64,000 bases of DNA, from NCBI RefSeq assembly GCF_000381825.1, contig NZ_KB907122.1, forward strand, positions 124,001 through 188,000. The letters are read 5' to 3'. This DNA is from Thioalkalivibrio sp. ALJT (GTDB lineage Bacteria > Pseudomonadota > Gammaproteobacteria > Ectothiorhodospirales > Ectothiorhodospiraceae). The position numbers were made by a program, and so were the translations under genes. The stretch's first letter is position 1; every line of letters starts with the position of its first letter. This document shows, in pieces, positions 54,276 through 63,784 of the stretch. The notes under the pieces were generated by a model, which did no database searches, was not told the origin of the DNA, and worked only from the letters and a program-made list of their open reading frames with translations.

Positions 54276-55556
54276 TCAGGAATCCGCGGACGCCTTCTTC
54301 TGGGCAAACGAGTCGTTCTCGTAGACCAGATAGGGTTCGGCATCGCCGCGGATCACCGCCTCGTCGATCACCACCTTGCTGACGCCTTCCATTGAAGGCA
54401 GCTCGTACATGGTGTCGAGCAGGATGTTCTCCATGATGGTACGCAGACCACGGGCCCCGGTCTTGCGCTCCATCGCCTTGTGCGCGATTGCGGACAGGGC
54501 ATCGTCGCGGAATTCGAGTTCCACGCCCTCCATCTCGGACAGGCGGGCATACTGCTTGACCAGGGCATTCTTCGGCTGCGTCAGAATGGTGATCAGGGCG
54601 TCTTCATCCAGCTCTTCCAGCGTCGCCTGTACCGGCAGACGGCCCACGAACTCGGGGATCAGGCCGTAGCGCACCAGGTCGTCGGCCTCCAGCTGCTTCA
54701 ACCACTGGCCGCCCGACTTGGCTGCCTCGGTGGTGCGCAGCTCGGCGCCAAAACCAATGCCGCCCTTCTCCGCGCGCTGCTGGATGACCTTCTCAAGTCC
54801 CGAGAAGGCCCCGCCACAGATGAACAGGATATTGCTGGTATCCACCTGCAGGAATTCCTGTTGCGGATGTTTACGCCCGCCCTGCGGCGGCACCGAGGCC
54901 GTGGTGCCCTCGATCAGTTTCAGCAGGGCCTGCTGCACACCCTCGCCCGACACGTCACGGGTAATCGAGGGGTTGTCCGACTTGCGCGAGACCTTGTCGA
55001 TCTCGTCGATGTAGACAATGCCGTTCTCGGCCTTTTCCACGTCGTAGTCGCACTTCTGCAGCAGCTTCTGGATGATGTTCTCGACATCTTCGCCCACGTA
55101 ACCGGCCTCGGTCAGCGTGGTCGCATCGGCGATGGTGAACGGAACATTCAGCACCCGCGCCAGGGTCTCCGCCAGCAGAGTCTTGCCGGAGCCGGTCGGG
55201 CCGATCAGCATGATGTTCGACTTGGACAGCTCGACGTCGTCCTTGCCGGCCTTGGCCTGCAACCGCTTGTAGTGGTTGTAGACGGCGACGGACAGGATCT
55301 TCTTGGCCGAGTTCTGGCCAATCACGTAGTCATCGAGAATGGCGCGGATCTCGTGCGGCGTAGGCAGGGAATCCCGCTCGGCGTGGCCGGCCTCCTGCAT
55401 CTCCTCGCGGATGATGTCGTTGCACAGCTCAACGCACTCGTCGCAGATGAATACGGATGGCCCGGCAATCAGCTTGCGCACCTCGTGCTGGCTCTTTCCG
55501 CAGAAAGAACAGTACAGGAGCTTGCCGTCAGCGGAGGGGGTTGTTTCGTCGCTCAT
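54276..55556 (-). CDS. clpX: ATP-dependent Clp protease ATP-binding subunit ClpX
   Basis: A 426-aa AAA+ unfoldase. The N-terminal zinc-binding domain has four Cys (CSFCGKSQ and ICDECVELC, residues about 16-41), then Walker A GPTGSGKT near residue 117, Walker [10 protein letters not shown], the pore loop GYVGEDVE, the ClpP-contact IGF-type loop (GGIGFGAEL), and a C-terminal lid. It selects tagged substrates and feeds them to ClpP. The ATG is preceded by GAGGCAAACGG. It lies 134 bases after clpP, and lon follows, as in E. coli. Confidence 0.98.
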   Translation of the reverse strand: MSDETTPSADGKLLYCSFCGKSQHEVRKLIAGPSVFICDECVELCNDIIREEMQEAGHAERDSLPTPHEIRAILDDYVIGQNSAKKILSVAVYNHYKRLQAKAGKDDVELSKSNIMLIGPTGSGKTLLAETLARVLNVPFTIADATTLTEAGYVGEDVENIIQKLLQKCDYDVEKAENGIVYIDEIDKVSRKSDNPSITRDVSGEGVQQALLKLIEGTTASVPPQGGRKHPQQEFLQVDTSNILFICGGAFSGLEKVIQQRAEKGGIGFGAELRTTEAAKSGGQWLKQLEADDLVRYGLIPEFVGRLPVQATLEELDEDALITILTQPKNALVKQYARLSEMEGVELEFRDDALSAIAHKAMERKTGARGLRTIMENILLDTMYELPSMEGVSKVVIDEAVIRGDAEPYLVYENDSFAQKKASADS

Positions 55557-55581
55557 CCGTTTGCCTCGGTTGCGATTTCAG

Positions 55582-55625
55582 TGTTCTTCAGAACATGCCC
55601 CGTTTGGCAGGCGGTTGCAAACGGG
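55582..55625. promoter_or_regulatory. Two palindromes in the clpP-clpX gap
   Basis: A perfect 14-base palindrome TGTTCT-TC... pairing with AGAACA (55582-55595) is followed by an inverted repeat CCCGTTTG (55599-55606) and CAAACGGG (55618-55625) with an 11-base loop. They lie 26-69 bases upstream of the clpX start and could be transcript hairpins or protein sites. No clear clpX promoter was identified. Confidence 0.4.
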
Positions 55626-55690
55626 CCGAACTGGAGTCCGGTATTGAGGCCTCGCCCCGGGTACCGGGGCGCGGGCGCGGACGACCGGGA

Positions 55691-56332
55691 TCAGGCGTCC
55701 GCGGAGCTGCGGTGGGTCAGCACATGGTCGATCAGGCCATATTCCTTCGCATCGTCTGCGGTCAGGAAACGGTCACGATCGGTATCCTGTTCGATCTTCT
55801 CCACCGGCTGGCCGGTGTGGTGGGCGAGCACGCGGTTCAGCTCTGCACGGATCTTCAGGATCTCGCGGGCATGGATATCGATATCGGATGCCTGGCCCTG
55901 GAAACCACCCAGCGGCTGGTGGATCATCACCCGCGAATGCGGCAGCGCGTGGCGCTTGCCGGGGGCCCCGCCCGCCAGCAGCACTGCCCCCATGCTGGCC
56001 GCCTGGCCTACGCACAGGGTGTTCACCTCCGGCTTGATGAACTGCATGGTGTCGTAGATCGCCATGCCGGCCGTCACCGCGCCGCCCGGGGAGTTGATGT
56101 ACAGGCTGATCTCCTTGTCCGGGTTTTCCGACTCGAGAAACAGCATCTGGGCCACGATCACATTGGCCATGTAGTCCTCGACCGGACCCACACAGAAGAT
56201 CACCCGGTCCTTCAGCAGGCGGGAATAGATGTCGTAGGCGCGTTCACCGCGGGCGGTCTGTTCGACCACCATCGGCACCAGGTTCAGCCCCTGGGTGTGC
56301 AGCGCACCCTGATCGGCCATGTCTTGGCTCAT
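55691..56332 (-). CDS. clpP: ATP-dependent Clp protease proteolytic subunit ClpP
   Basis: The 213-aa serine peptidase has the catalytic triad Ser113 (GQAASMGA), His138 (MIHQPLGG) and Asp187 (DRDRF). The propeptide-like N-terminus [26 protein letters not shown] is about 14 residues longer than the mature start expected from E. coli. Fourteen subunits form the chamber that ClpX or ClpA feeds. The start codon overlaps the stop of tig by four bases (ATGA), so translation of the two is coupled. Confidence 0.98.
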   Translation of the reverse strand: MSQDMADQGALHTQGLNLVPMVVEQTARGERAYDIYSRLLKDRVIFCVGPVEDYMANVIVAQMLFLESENPDKEISLYINSPGGAVTAGMAIYDTMQFIKPEVNTLCVGQAASMGAVLLAGGAPGKRHALPHSRVMIHQPLGGFQGQASDIDIHAREILKIRAELNRVLAHHTGQPVEKIEQDTDRDRFLTADDAKEYGLIDHVLTHRSSADA

Positions 56333-57636
56333 TCAGTCGACTCCTTGTTCGGGTTCATGACGTCCTGGAAGCTGGACTTCTTCGCGGTAACCGCAGCCTG
56401 CTCGACCACCCAGTCGACCACCTGATCTTCCAGCACCAGCGACTCCAGGTTGCTCTTCGCCTGCGGGTTGGAACGGTAATAGTTCTTCACCTCTTCCGGA
56501 TCCTCGTAGGTGGCCGCCATCTCTTCAAGGTCGCGCTCCACGCGGTCGGCGTCCACCTCGAAGCCCTTCTGCTCAATAATCGCGCGCAGGGCAAGGCCCA
56601 GGCGCACGCGACGTTTGGCCTCGTCTTCGAACAGGCTGTCGGGAAGCGGCTGGCTTTGCTGGGCACCGCCGAAACGCTTCTCCGCCTCCTCGCGCAGGCG
56701 GTTGATCTCGGACTTCACCAGTGCATCCGGCAGATCAAAACCGTGGCGTTCAACAATCACTTCCATTACCTGGTTCTTGACCTTGCCCTTCAGCGCCTGG
56801 TTCAACTCGCGTTCCATATTCGACCGCACATCGGCGCGAAGTTGCTCCACCGAGCCATCCTCGATGCCAAATTTCTGCGCAAACGCCGCGTCGACCTCCG
56901 GCAGCTTCGGTTCTTCGACCTTCTTGATGGCAAGGGCGAACTGCGCGGTCTTGCCCTTCAGGTGTTCGGCCGGGTAGTCCTCCGGGAAGGTGACATCAAT
57001 GGTCGGCTCTTCGCCGGCCTTCACGCCCTTGAGCTGCTTTTCGAAGTCTTCGAGCAGGCGACCGGAACCCACCTCGATCTGGAAGTCCTCGGCCTTGCCA
57101 CCCTCGAACGCCTCGCCATCGACGCTGCCGGCAAAGTCCAGCGTGATGCGATCGCCTTCCTGCGCCTCACGCGTGACTTCGGCCCAGTCCTTGTGCTGTT
57201 CGCGCAGGGAATCGATTACGCGCTCGATGTCCTCCTCCGCGACCTCCGCGTCCAGACGTTCGATCTCGGCGCCCGACAAGTCGGCGACTTCCACTTCCGG
57301 GAACACCTGGAAACTGGCGGTGAACTCGATCGCATCACCGCCCTCGAGAGAGGTCGGCTCGATGCTCGGATTCCCCGCCGGCTCCAGCCCTTCCTGCTGC
57401 ACCGCCTCGCGATAGCTCTCCTGCAGGACCTCGCTCAGGACTTCCTGATAGACCCCGGAACCGTAGCGCTGACGCACCACCTTCAGCGGGACCTTGCCCG
57501 GGCGGAAACCGTCCAGCTTGACCCGCTTGGCGAGGGACTTCAGGCGATTGTCGACCTCGGTGTCGACCCGCTCGGAGGGGACCTGGATGGTCATCTTGCG
57601 TTCCAGGTTGCCGGTGGCTTCAACAGAAACTTGCAT
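56329..57636 (-). CDS. tig: Trigger factor
   Basis: The 435-aa ribosome-associated chaperone has the ribosome-binding tail motif [17 protein letters not shown] (residues about 42-58), a PPIase FKBP-like domain at about 155-240 ([22 protein letters not shown]), and a helical C-terminal arm domain. It binds near the exit tunnel on L23 and shields nascent chains. The ATG at 57636 follows GAGGCCCTCC. An in-frame ATG 33 bases upstream is less likely. It heads tig-clpP, with tRNA-Leu 82 bases upstream. Confidence 0.98.
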   Translation of the reverse strand: MQVSVEATGNLERKMTIQVPSERVDTEVDNRLKSLAKRVKLDGFRPGKVPLKVVRQRYGSGVYQEVLSEVLQESYREAVQQEGLEPAGNPSIEPTSLEGGDAIEFTASFQVFPEVEVADLSGAEIERLDAEVAEEDIERVIDSLREQHKDWAEVTREAQEGDRITLDFAGSVDGEAFEGGKAEDFQIEVGSGRLLEDFEKQLKGVKAGEEPTIDVTFPEDYPAEHLKGKTAQFALAIKKVEEPKLPEVDAAFAQKFGIEDGSVEQLRADVRSNMERELNQALKGKVKNQVMEVIVERHGFDLPDALVKSEINRLREEAEKRFGGAQQSQPLPDSLFEDEAKRRVRLGLALRAIIEQKGFEVDADRVERDLEEMAATYEDPEEVKNYYRSNPQAKSNLESLVLEDQVVDWVVEQAAVTAKKSSFQDVMNPNKESTE

Positions 57637-57718
57637 GGAGGGCCTCGTCATAGTTCGAATATCGGTCATCCCTGCCGATCGCAGTGGTAACCTTCATGGC
57701 TTGTAGGAATGCGAACGG

Positions 57719-57805
57719 TGGTGCGAAAGGAGAGACTCGAACTCTCACGGGTTTTACCCCACTGGGACCTAAACCCAGCGCGTCTACCAGTTCCGCCACT
57801 TTCGC
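57719..57805 (-). tRNA. tRNA-Leu (TAG)
   Basis: An 87-base class II tRNA with long variable arm and encoded CCA. Acceptor GCGAAAG pairs with CTTTCGC, D-loop GGCGGAACTGGTAGACGCGC typical of tRNA-Leu, anticodon loop TTTAGGT with TAG, variable stem GGGGTAAAACCC, T-loop GTTCGAGTC. It precedes tig on the same strand. Confidence 0.97.
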
Positions 57806-57884
57806 GATCTTGCAGAAAACGCTCGTCTCGCGCGCGATTACCGCGCAACAACCGTCCATTCTAGCGTGTTCCCCGCCCACAAAC

Positions 57885-57911
57885 ACAAAAGGCCCGTATG
57901 AACGGGCCCTT
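57885..57911 (-). terminator. Terminator after tRNA-Lys
   Basis: Minus strand GGCCCGT..ACGGGCC (57902-57908 with 57891-57897) with a 4-base loop is followed by TTTTGTGTTTG. It separates the tRNA-Lys transcript from tRNA-Leu and tig. Confidence 0.75.
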
Positions 57912-57935
57912 GTGCCGGTCCGGGGACCGGAAAGA

Positions 57936-58011
57936 TGGTGGGTCGTGTAGGATTCGAACCTACGACCAATTGGTTAAAAGCCAACTGCTCTACCAACTGA
58001 GCTAACGACCC
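57936..58011 (-). tRNA. tRNA-Lys (TTT)
   Basis: A 76-base cloverleaf with encoded CCA. Acceptor GGGTCGT pairs with ACGACCC, D-loop AGCTCAGTTGGTAGAGC, anticodon loop CTTTTAA with TTT, T-loop GTTCGAATC. Confidence 0.97.
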
Positions 58012-58099
58012 GTCTCGTCCTGGTCCGACGCCGCCCCGGGGGCACCGCCCGACCATCCTGCCTGGCAGGGGCCGGATTGCCGAACCACCTGCGTCGCGT

Positions 58100-58127
58100 A
58101 GTTTACGGCCCGGCGGGGAAAACGCAA
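58100..58127 (-). promoter_or_regulatory. Possible promoter of tRNA-Lys
   Basis: Minus strand TTGCGT (58127-58122) and TAAACT (58105-58100) are separated by 16 bases, about 90 bases before the tRNA. The spacing is slightly short and the distance long, so this is tentative. Confidence 0.4.
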
Positions 58128-58151
58128 GGCATTTCCCCCGCCGCGACCCCG

Positions 58152-59423
58152 TCAGATGGCTTCCAGCTTACGCATACCCCCCGGCAGCAGCTTCATGTCC
58201 ACCAGCGAGGTGACCAGGGCCTTGCCGAAGGTGGCCTCGTCTTCGTAGACCATCTTGTAGTACTGGATCTTCATTGTCAGCGCAGAGCCGAACACGATGA
58301 AGGCGAAGGTCAGGAAACCACCAAGCGCAAGCGTCGAAACCCCGGTGATTGCCTGCCCCACGGTACAGCCCATCGCGAGGATGCCGCCCACCCCCATCAG
58401 GATGCCGCCAACGAAGTGGTTCCCGAAGTCACGGAAGGACGAGAACCATTCGATGCGGAAGCTGCGCGAGATCAGGGCCCAGAAGAACGACCCCAGGATC
58501 ACCCCCGCCAGCGCGACCACACCGAAGTACAGGAAGCGGCTATCAAAGCCTTCCTTCACATAGCCCACGCTCTGGCCCATCGGCGCGATGAACGTAAACG
58601 ACTGGTTTTCCCAGAACCGCACCTGGTCGGCCGGACGGTCTTCTCCCGGCTCGCCGAGGAATTCCCAATCGCTCAGATAGGCGGTCGGGGTATAGGTATC
58701 ACCCATGTCGTCCGCGATCTGCACGTTGCTGGTCAGCCACCAGGCACCCACCACCACGAGGCCGATGACCAGACCACCCAGGATATTGTCGAAGCTCTTG
58801 CGAAAGTCTGCAGCCTTGAAGATCAGGGCCAGCAGCAGCACACCAATCAGCAGCCCCAGCACCAGACGGGCGCCAGTGGCGTTGTCGCCGGCGACAATGG
58901 AGCCGAGATCCTGGCCACCGGAGAGGGTGATGGAGGTGTTACCCATCCAGCCGAATAGCAACTGGTTCAGGGTCTGCCCGGTACCGAACACCGGCTGGGT
59001 GCTGAGCAGGAGGTAAGCCACCACGCCGATCAGGATCATCACCATCACCGACTTGATGTTACCGCCACCGACACGCACCAGGGTCTTGTTACCGCAGCCC
59101 GAGCCGTACGTCATGCCGATACCGAACAGGAAGCCACCCAGCACGTGACCGAGCCAGTTCAGGTTTTCCATCCGATAGGGAGGGAAGGAACCCTCGGCGC
59201 TCAGGACGCCGAAGAATTCGAGGGTACTGACCCCCAGCATAGCCACCGCGATCGCCAGCAACCAGGAGCGCATGCGCCCGGTATCCCCCATGTTCACCCA
59301 GTCGGAAACGGCGCCCATGGTGCAGAAATTGGTCTTGTTCGCCACGGCCCCCATGATGAAGGCAAGGATGAACGTACCTCCCAGGAACGCCATCGCAGCG
59401 GTTGAGAAACTGGAGAATTCCAT
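58152..59423 (-). CDS. YeeE/YedE (TsuA-like) sulfur-compound transporter
   Basis: A 423-aa membrane protein of the YeeE/YedE family, with about ten hydrophobic helices arranged as two repeats. Three conserved Cys are present: TNFCTMGAVSDW (Cys34), GSGCGNKTLVR and AMGCTVGQ. These match the Cys residues that relay thiosulfate in the structurally known TsuA from Spirochaeta thermophila. The central loop (NVQIADDMGDTYTPTAYLSDW) probably faces the periplasm. Likely substrate is thiosulfate or another reduced sulfur species, which would suit a sulfur-oxidising host; this is inference. Single-gene unit upstream of tRNA-Lys. Confidence 0.88.
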   Translation of the reverse strand: MEFSSFSTAAMAFLGGTFILAFIMGAVANKTNFCTMGAVSDWVNMGDTGRMRSWLLAIAVAMLGVSTLEFFGVLSAEGSFPPYRMENLNWLGHVLGGFLFGIGMTYGSGCGNKTLVRVGGGNIKSVMVMILIGVVAYLLLSTQPVFGTGQTLNQLLFGWMGNTSITLSGGQDLGSIVAGDNATGARLVLGLLIGVLLLALIFKAADFRKSFDNILGGLVIGLVVVGAWWLTSNVQIADDMGDTYTPTAYLSDWEFLGEPGEDRPADQVRFWENQSFTFIAPMGQSVGYVKEGFDSRFLYFGVVALAGVILGSFFWALISRSFRIEWFSSFRDFGNHFVGGILMGVGGILAMGCTVGQAITGVSTLALGGFLTFAFIVFGSALTMKIQYYKMVYEDEATFGKALVTSLVDMKLLPGGMRKLEAI

Positions 59424-59460
59424 TGCGTTTCCTCTCGATGAAAGGTTTCAGGACACGCCT

Positions 59461-59506
59461 GCACCCAAAGGGTGCGCAGCATACATCGGACGCTAGACGA
59501 GTTCGA
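59461..59506 (-). promoter_or_regulatory. Promoter candidate and palindrome upstream of the sulfur transporter
   Basis: Minus strand TCGAAC (59506-59501) and TATGCT (59483-59478) with a 17-base spacer. A perfect palindrome GCACCC-AAA-GGGTGC (59461-59475) sits at the predicted transcription start, where a repressor or RNA hairpin could act. The ribosome site AGAGG precedes the start codon. Confidence 0.45.
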
Positions 59507-59550
59507 CCTGCTTTTCATTCCGGGGTCGCGCAGTGGCCGCCGGCGGCCGC

Positions 59551-60237
59551 TCAGGCGGTGATATAGCGGGTGGGATCGGGCACGCCAGCGGCCGCGAAGC
59601 CCTCGCGCCGGATACGGCAACTGTCGCACTGGCCGCAGGCGCGGCCATCGTGATCCGCCTGATAACAACTGACGGTCTGACTGTAATCGACCCCGAGGTC
59701 GACCCCCGCGCGGATAATCTCCGCCTTGGACCGATGCATCAGCGGGGCCCGCACTTCCCAGGCCACGCCTTCCACGCCACTGCGAGTAGCGACCTGCGCC
59801 AGGTCACGAAAGGCCTCAACGAAGGCCGGACGGCAATCCGGGTATCCGGAATAGTCCACGGCGTTGGCTCCCACGTACAGCAGGCGCGCATCCAGGGTCT
59901 CGGCAAGCCCGAGCGCGAGGGCAAGGAACACCGTATTGCGGGCCGGCACGTAGGTGACCGGAATACCCTCGGTCGGGGCGGTTGGCACCGCGATCCCGGG
60001 ATCGGTCAGCGCGGAACCACCGATCGCGGTGAGATCCACAGTGACCACGCGATGATCGGTCACGCGCTGCGCCGCCGCAACACGGCGGGCCGCCGCCAGC
60101 TCGGTCCGGTGGCGCTGCCCGTAATCGATGGACAGGGCATGGCAGTCCAGCCCCTCGGCACGGGCCATCGCCAGGCAGGTTGCGGAGTCGAGCCCGCCCG
60201 ACAGCAGCACCACTGCTCTCTCCGTGTCGCGATGCAT
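59551..60237 (-). CDS. queC: 7-cyano-7-deazaguanine synthase
   Basis: The 228-aa enzyme makes preQ0 from carboxy-deazaguanine, ammonia and ATP in queuosine biosynthesis. It has the PP-loop [11 protein letters not shown] near the N-terminus and a C-terminal zinc site CxnCGQCDSC ([24 protein letters not shown]). The start at 60237 follows the queE stop by one base. It is the last gene of the tolA-queC operon. Confidence 0.97.
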   Translation of the reverse strand: MHRDTERAVVLLSGGLDSATCLAMARAEGLDCHALSIDYGQRHRTELAAARRVAAAQRVTDHRVVTVDLTAIGGSALTDPGIAVPTAPTEGIPVTYVPARNTVFLALALGLAETLDARLLYVGANAVDYSGYPDCRPAFVEAFRDLAQVATRSGVEGVAWEVRAPLMHRSKAEIIRAGVDLGVDYSQTVSCYQADHDGRACGQCDSCRIRREGFAAAGVPDPTRYITA

Positions 60238-60238
60238 C

Positions 60239-60934
60239 TCAGCGCCCCGGCTGGTCGCCCCAGAGCAGCTTGTGCAGCTGCACCTGGAAGCGCACGGGCA
60301 GACGTTCGGCAACAATCCAGTCGGCCAGCATGCGTGGCTCGAGTTCGCCGAACACCGGGGAGAACAGCACCTCCACCTCCGGTGCCAGGTCCAGTCGGGC
60401 GCACTCGTCCCGCGCCCAGTCAAAGTCAGCGCGGTCGGCGAGCACGAACTTGAGCTGATCCCCCGCCTTGAGGCACGCGATGTTTCCGGGACGGTTGCGC
60501 TGGAGCTCGCCCGAGGCGGGGGCCTTCCAGTCCATCACGATCACGACGCGGGGGTCCACGCCGGCCACATCGAGCGCCCCGCTGGTCTCCAGCGAGACGT
60601 GGTAGTCCGCGTCGCACAGGGCCTCCAGCAGAGGCCGGCAACCCGGCTGCGCCAGCGGCTCGCCCCCCGTCACGCAGACATGGCGCACCCCGCTGCGCGC
60701 GACCCAGTCCAGGATGGAGTCCGGGCGGTACACAGTGCCTCCTTCGAAGGCGTACGCGCTGTCGCACCAGCGACAGCGCAGCGGACAGCCGGTCAGGCGC
60801 ACAAAGGCGGTGGGCCAGCCCACCTGGGCCGCCTCGCCCTGCAGCGATACGAACATCTCGCTAATGCGCAGGCCGCGCCGGCCCGGGTCGGCCGATTCGG
60901 TGCTGCGGGCATCGCGCAGCAGGGTGCGGGTCAT
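60239..60934 (-). CDS. queE: 7-carboxy-7-deazaguanine synthase (radical SAM)
   Basis: A 231-aa radical SAM enzyme converting carboxy-tetrahydropterin to carboxy-deazaguanine. The cluster motif is CxxxCxxC in [15 protein letters not shown], with [20 protein letters not shown] before it, VTGGEPLAQ for SAM binding and LETSGALDV after. Its start codon overlaps cpoB by four bases. Having queE and queC after cpoB is the usual gammaproteobacterial arrangement (as in Pseudomonas). Confidence 0.97.
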   Translation of the reverse strand: MTRTLLRDARSTESADPGRRGLRISEMFVSLQGEAAQVGWPTAFVRLTGCPLRCRWCDSAYAFEGGTVYRPDSILDWVARSGVRHVCVTGGEPLAQPGCRPLLEALCDADYHVSLETSGALDVAGVDPRVVIVMDWKAPASGELQRNRPGNIACLKAGDQLKFVLADRADFDWARDECARLDLAPEVEVLFSPVFGELEPRMLADWIVAERLPVRFQVQLHKLLWGDQPGR

Positions 60935-61764
60935 TGGGACGCGTCGATACGCCGCAGGCGCTCGCGGGCCAGACGATCCAGGGTAGTGCCACCGTAGTCG
61001 GCGCGCACGGCTTCCAGCGCCGCGCGCGCGGCGTCGAAGTCCTCCAGCTCGTAATACGAATAACCGATCTTCAACAGCGCATCGCCGCTCTTGTCGCTGT
61101 CCGGGAACTCCTCGCGCAGGCGCTGAAAATCCTCCAGTGCGGCCTCGAAGTCGCCGCTGGCGTACTTCGCCTCGGCCAGCCAGTACCAGGCATTGGCCGC
61201 GAACAGCCCGTCCGGGAAGGTCTCGATAAAGCGCTCCAGTTTGCCCATGGCGCTTGCATAGTCCCCGGACATCAGGTCATCGAAGGCGTCCTGGTAGGCT
61301 TCGTGCTCATCGGCCTCCGGCAGATCCAGCTGGACCACCTCCTGGCCTGTGCCCACCTCCGGCGCCAGCGCGCCCCCCTCGACCGCGGCCACGCGTTCAT
61401 CGAGGTGACGGAACTGATCCCGCTGCCGGGTCGAGAGCCGGTCCACCTCGTGACGCAGCGTATCCACCTCGCCACGTAGCTCGCGCAGGTCACGGCCAAG
61501 CGTCTCCGAGGTCTGCAGCAACTCGTTCATCGCGCTGGAATCCAGCACGCGCTCGATCCGGTCCAGACGCTGCTCGACCTGGCGGATCTGCGCCTGGGTC
61601 GCAAAGACAGAACTGTCCTGAGCCCCGGCCGAACCCGACAGCAGGGGGAGTGCGACAAGCGCCCCGAGCAGACCGGCGGTCAGAGCCAGCGAATACCCGG
61701 AGAACCGAAACAGAAATGCCCCCGAGGGGGCATCTCCACAAGACGTCTTGTACATCAAGGACAT
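60931..61764 (-). CDS. cpoB: Cell division coordinator CpoB (YbgF)
   Basis: The 277-aa periplasmic protein has an N-terminal signal helix (GYSLALTAGLLGALVALPLLSGSAGAQ), a coiled-coil trimerisation region (residues about 55-120, QAQIRQVEQRLDRIERVLDSS and EVDTLRHEVDRL) and C-terminal TPR repeats (YQDAFDDLMSGDYASAMGKLERFIETFPDG, AKYASGDFEAALEDFQRLREEFPDS). CpoB links peptidoglycan synthesis with Tol-Pal-driven outer-membrane constriction. The long N-terminus before the signal helix is unusual; a later start cannot be excluded. Confidence 0.95.
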   Translation of the reverse strand: MSLMYKTSCGDAPSGAFLFRFSGYSLALTAGLLGALVALPLLSGSAGAQDSSVFATQAQIRQVEQRLDRIERVLDSSAMNELLQTSETLGRDLRELRGEVDTLRHEVDRLSTRQRDQFRHLDERVAAVEGGALAPEVGTGQEVVQLDLPEADEHEAYQDAFDDLMSGDYASAMGKLERFIETFPDGLFAANAWYWLAEAKYASGDFEAALEDFQRLREEFPDSDKSGDALLKIGYSYYELEDFDAARAALEAVRADYGGTTLDRLARERLRRIDASQ

Positions 61765-61779
61765 GGCGTTTCCCGTTGC

Positions 61780-62340
61780 TTACCGCCGCGACTCGTAGAC
61801 CAGCTCGACCCGGCGATTCTTGGACCAGGCCTCCTCGTTTTGCTGGAAGGCGACCGGCATTTCTTCACCATAACTGATGACCTCGAGTTGGTCATCCGAA
61901 ACCCCGTTCAGGTTCAATACGCGCCGGACCGACTGCGCCCGGCGTTCGCCCAGTGCGAGATTGTATTCGCGCGTGCCGCGCTCGTCGGTATGACCTTCCA
62001 GACGCATGCGCGCGCCCGGGTTCTCCGACAGGTACGCCGCATGGGCCTCCAGCATCGGCATGAACTCGGACTTCACCTCGTCGCGGTCAAAGTCGAAATA
62101 CACCAGACGCTCGGCGAGCGGGCTGTCGGGATCATCCAGGGCCGCAGCATCGAACTGACGATCGCGACCCAGTGCACGTGCCTCGGCCTCGGCAGCCTCG
62201 CGCTCGGCACGTTCCTGCTCGGCTGCCGCCTCGCGTTCGGCCGCACGCTCGGCCTCGTCGGCATCTCGGGTCGGGGTCGCACAAGCCGACAGTGCCGCCA
62301 TCACGATGGCGGCCAGGGTCAGACGGAACACGGTATTCAT
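61780..62340 (-). CDS. pal: Peptidoglycan-associated lipoprotein Pal
   Basis: The 186-aa lipoprotein has lipobox LSAC (Cys19), a charged helical linker (DADEAERAAEREAAAEQERAEREAAEAEARAL in part, residues about 26-58) longer than in E. coli, and an OmpA-like domain with LEGHTDERGTREYNLALGERRAQSV that binds diaminopimelate of peptidoglycan. It works with TolB and TolA at the division site and keeps the outer membrane attached. The start at 62340 fits the signal peptide. Confidence 0.97.
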   Translation of the reverse strand: MNTVFRLTLAAIVMAALSACATPTRDADEAERAAEREAAAEQERAEREAAEAEARALGRDRQFDAAALDDPDSPLAERLVYFDFDRDEVKSEFMPMLEAHAAYLSENPGARMRLEGHTDERGTREYNLALGERRAQSVRRVLNLNGVSDDQLEVISYGEEMPVAFQQNEEAWSKNRRVELVYESRR

Positions 62341-62396
62341 GGCTTTGGTTTCCTCGGGAGCAGGCAGGTTTGGAAGATCAGCTGAACCAGATGCGT

Positions 62397-62426
62397 CGGG
62401 GAAACACGGGCGCATGTGTTTCCCCG
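62397..62426 (-). other. Hairpin between tolB and pal
   Basis: An 11-bp perfect stem CGGGGAAACAC/GTGTTTCCCCG with an 8-base loop lies in the tolB-pal gap. No T-run follows on the minus strand, so it is more likely an mRNA-stability or attenuating hairpin than a full terminator. Confidence 0.6.
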
Positions 62427-62464
62427 GGAGACAATCCATAGACGGCCATCACCATTCATGGCCA

Positions 62465-63751
62465 TCAGTTCGGGGGCGACCAGGCAGGCTCGCGGACCTC
62501 GCCCTCGCGAGCGGCGATGCGCTGGTGCACCTGACCATCGCGGCTTACCGAGCCGAGCAAACCCCGTCCCGCGTCGGTCATGGCATACAGAATCATGCTG
62601 CCATTGGGGGCAAAGCTTGGCGACTCCGCATCGCGCCCATCCGTGAGCTGCGTCACACGCCGGTCATCCAGATCCAGCCGCGCCAGCCGAAATCCACCCC
62701 CGCCGCCCTCGACGTAAACCAACGAGCGGCCATCCGGGGACACGGTCGCCGCCGCCGCATAGCCGCTTTCGAAGGTGAGGCGACGGGCACTGCCACCACT
62801 GACCGGCTGGGCATAGATTTGCGGACCACCCGCGCGGTCGGAGGTGAAATAGATGGTCTCGCCATCGGGCGACCAGACCGGCTCGGTCTCGATGGCCCTG
62901 GAACGGGTCAGCTGGCGCAGATCGCCGGAGGCCAGGTCCATCACATAGATGTTCGGCGAACCATCGCGCGACAGACTCAGCGCCAGCTGGCGACCGTCCG
63001 GCGACCAGGCCGGGGCACTGTTGATCCCGGAGAAGCTTGCGATTCGGGAGCGCTCGCCGGTTTCCACATTCTGTCGAAACACCTCGGAGCGACGGTTCTC
63101 GAAGGACACGTACATCAGCTCACGCCCGTCCGGCGACCAGTCCGGGGACATGATCGGCTTCCGCGAACGGAACAGGGTGCGCGGGTTGGCGCCGTCGGAG
63201 TCGGCCACTTCCAGGCTGAAGGTGCGCGCATCGTCCTGGCGGTCCACGCTGACAAACGCGATGCGCGCACTGAAGGCCCCCGGATCCCCGGTGATCTGCT
63301 CATAGACGATATCCGACACGCGGTGGGCACCACGCCGGAGCAGATCGGCCGGCACCGGAATACGCCAGCCTCCCAGGCGTTCCTCCGCGAGGATATCGTA
63401 TACGTGGAACTCGACGATCACGTCGTCACCGTCCGGACGCTTGGATCCGGTTACGAGGTACTCCATACCGGCATCGGCCCACGGCTGAGCCAGAAAATCG
63501 ACCGGACCGGAAGGCACGGGAGGCAGGCCTTCACGTTCGACCTCGAACAGCCCGCTGCGGGTCAGATTCGCCGCCAGGATTCGACCGACATCCTCATCCG
63601 GGCGACCTTCACCCTCCCAGGCGAACGGGGCCACGGCCACCGGAATGGCGCCGGTAACCCCTTCGGTCACCGTCACTTCCAGCACTGCGTGGGCCTGGGT
63701 GGAGCCCAACAGCATCAACCCCAGCAGCATTGCGCGAATCATTCGTTGCAT
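62465..63751 (-). CDS. tolB: Tol-Pal system beta-propeller protein TolB
   Basis: The 428-aa periplasmic protein has a signal peptide (LLGLMLLGSTQAHAVLEV), an N-terminal alpha/beta domain (about 25-165) and a C-terminal six-bladed propeller with repeated SPDWSPDG, APAWSPDGRQLA, EPVWSPDGETIYF and PSFAPNG motifs. TolB shuttles between Pal and TolA. Length equals E. coli TolB (430). It follows tolA by 33 bases. Confidence 0.97.
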   Translation of the reverse strand: MQRMIRAMLLGLMLLGSTQAHAVLEVTVTEGVTGAIPVAVAPFAWEGEGRPDEDVGRILAANLTRSGLFEVEREGLPPVPSGPVDFLAQPWADAGMEYLVTGSKRPDGDDVIVEFHVYDILAEERLGGWRIPVPADLLRRGAHRVSDIVYEQITGDPGAFSARIAFVSVDRQDDARTFSLEVADSDGANPRTLFRSRKPIMSPDWSPDGRELMYVSFENRRSEVFRQNVETGERSRIASFSGINSAPAWSPDGRQLALSLSRDGSPNIYVMDLASGDLRQLTRSRAIETEPVWSPDGETIYFTSDRAGGPQIYAQPVSGGSARRLTFESGYAAAATVSPDGRSLVYVEGGGGGFRLARLDLDDRRVTQLTDGRDAESPSFAPNGSMILYAMTDAGRGLLGSVSRDGQVHQRIAAREGEVREPAWSPPN

Positions 63752-63784
63752 GGTACTCCCTGCGCGCCCGACTCAACGGGCCGG

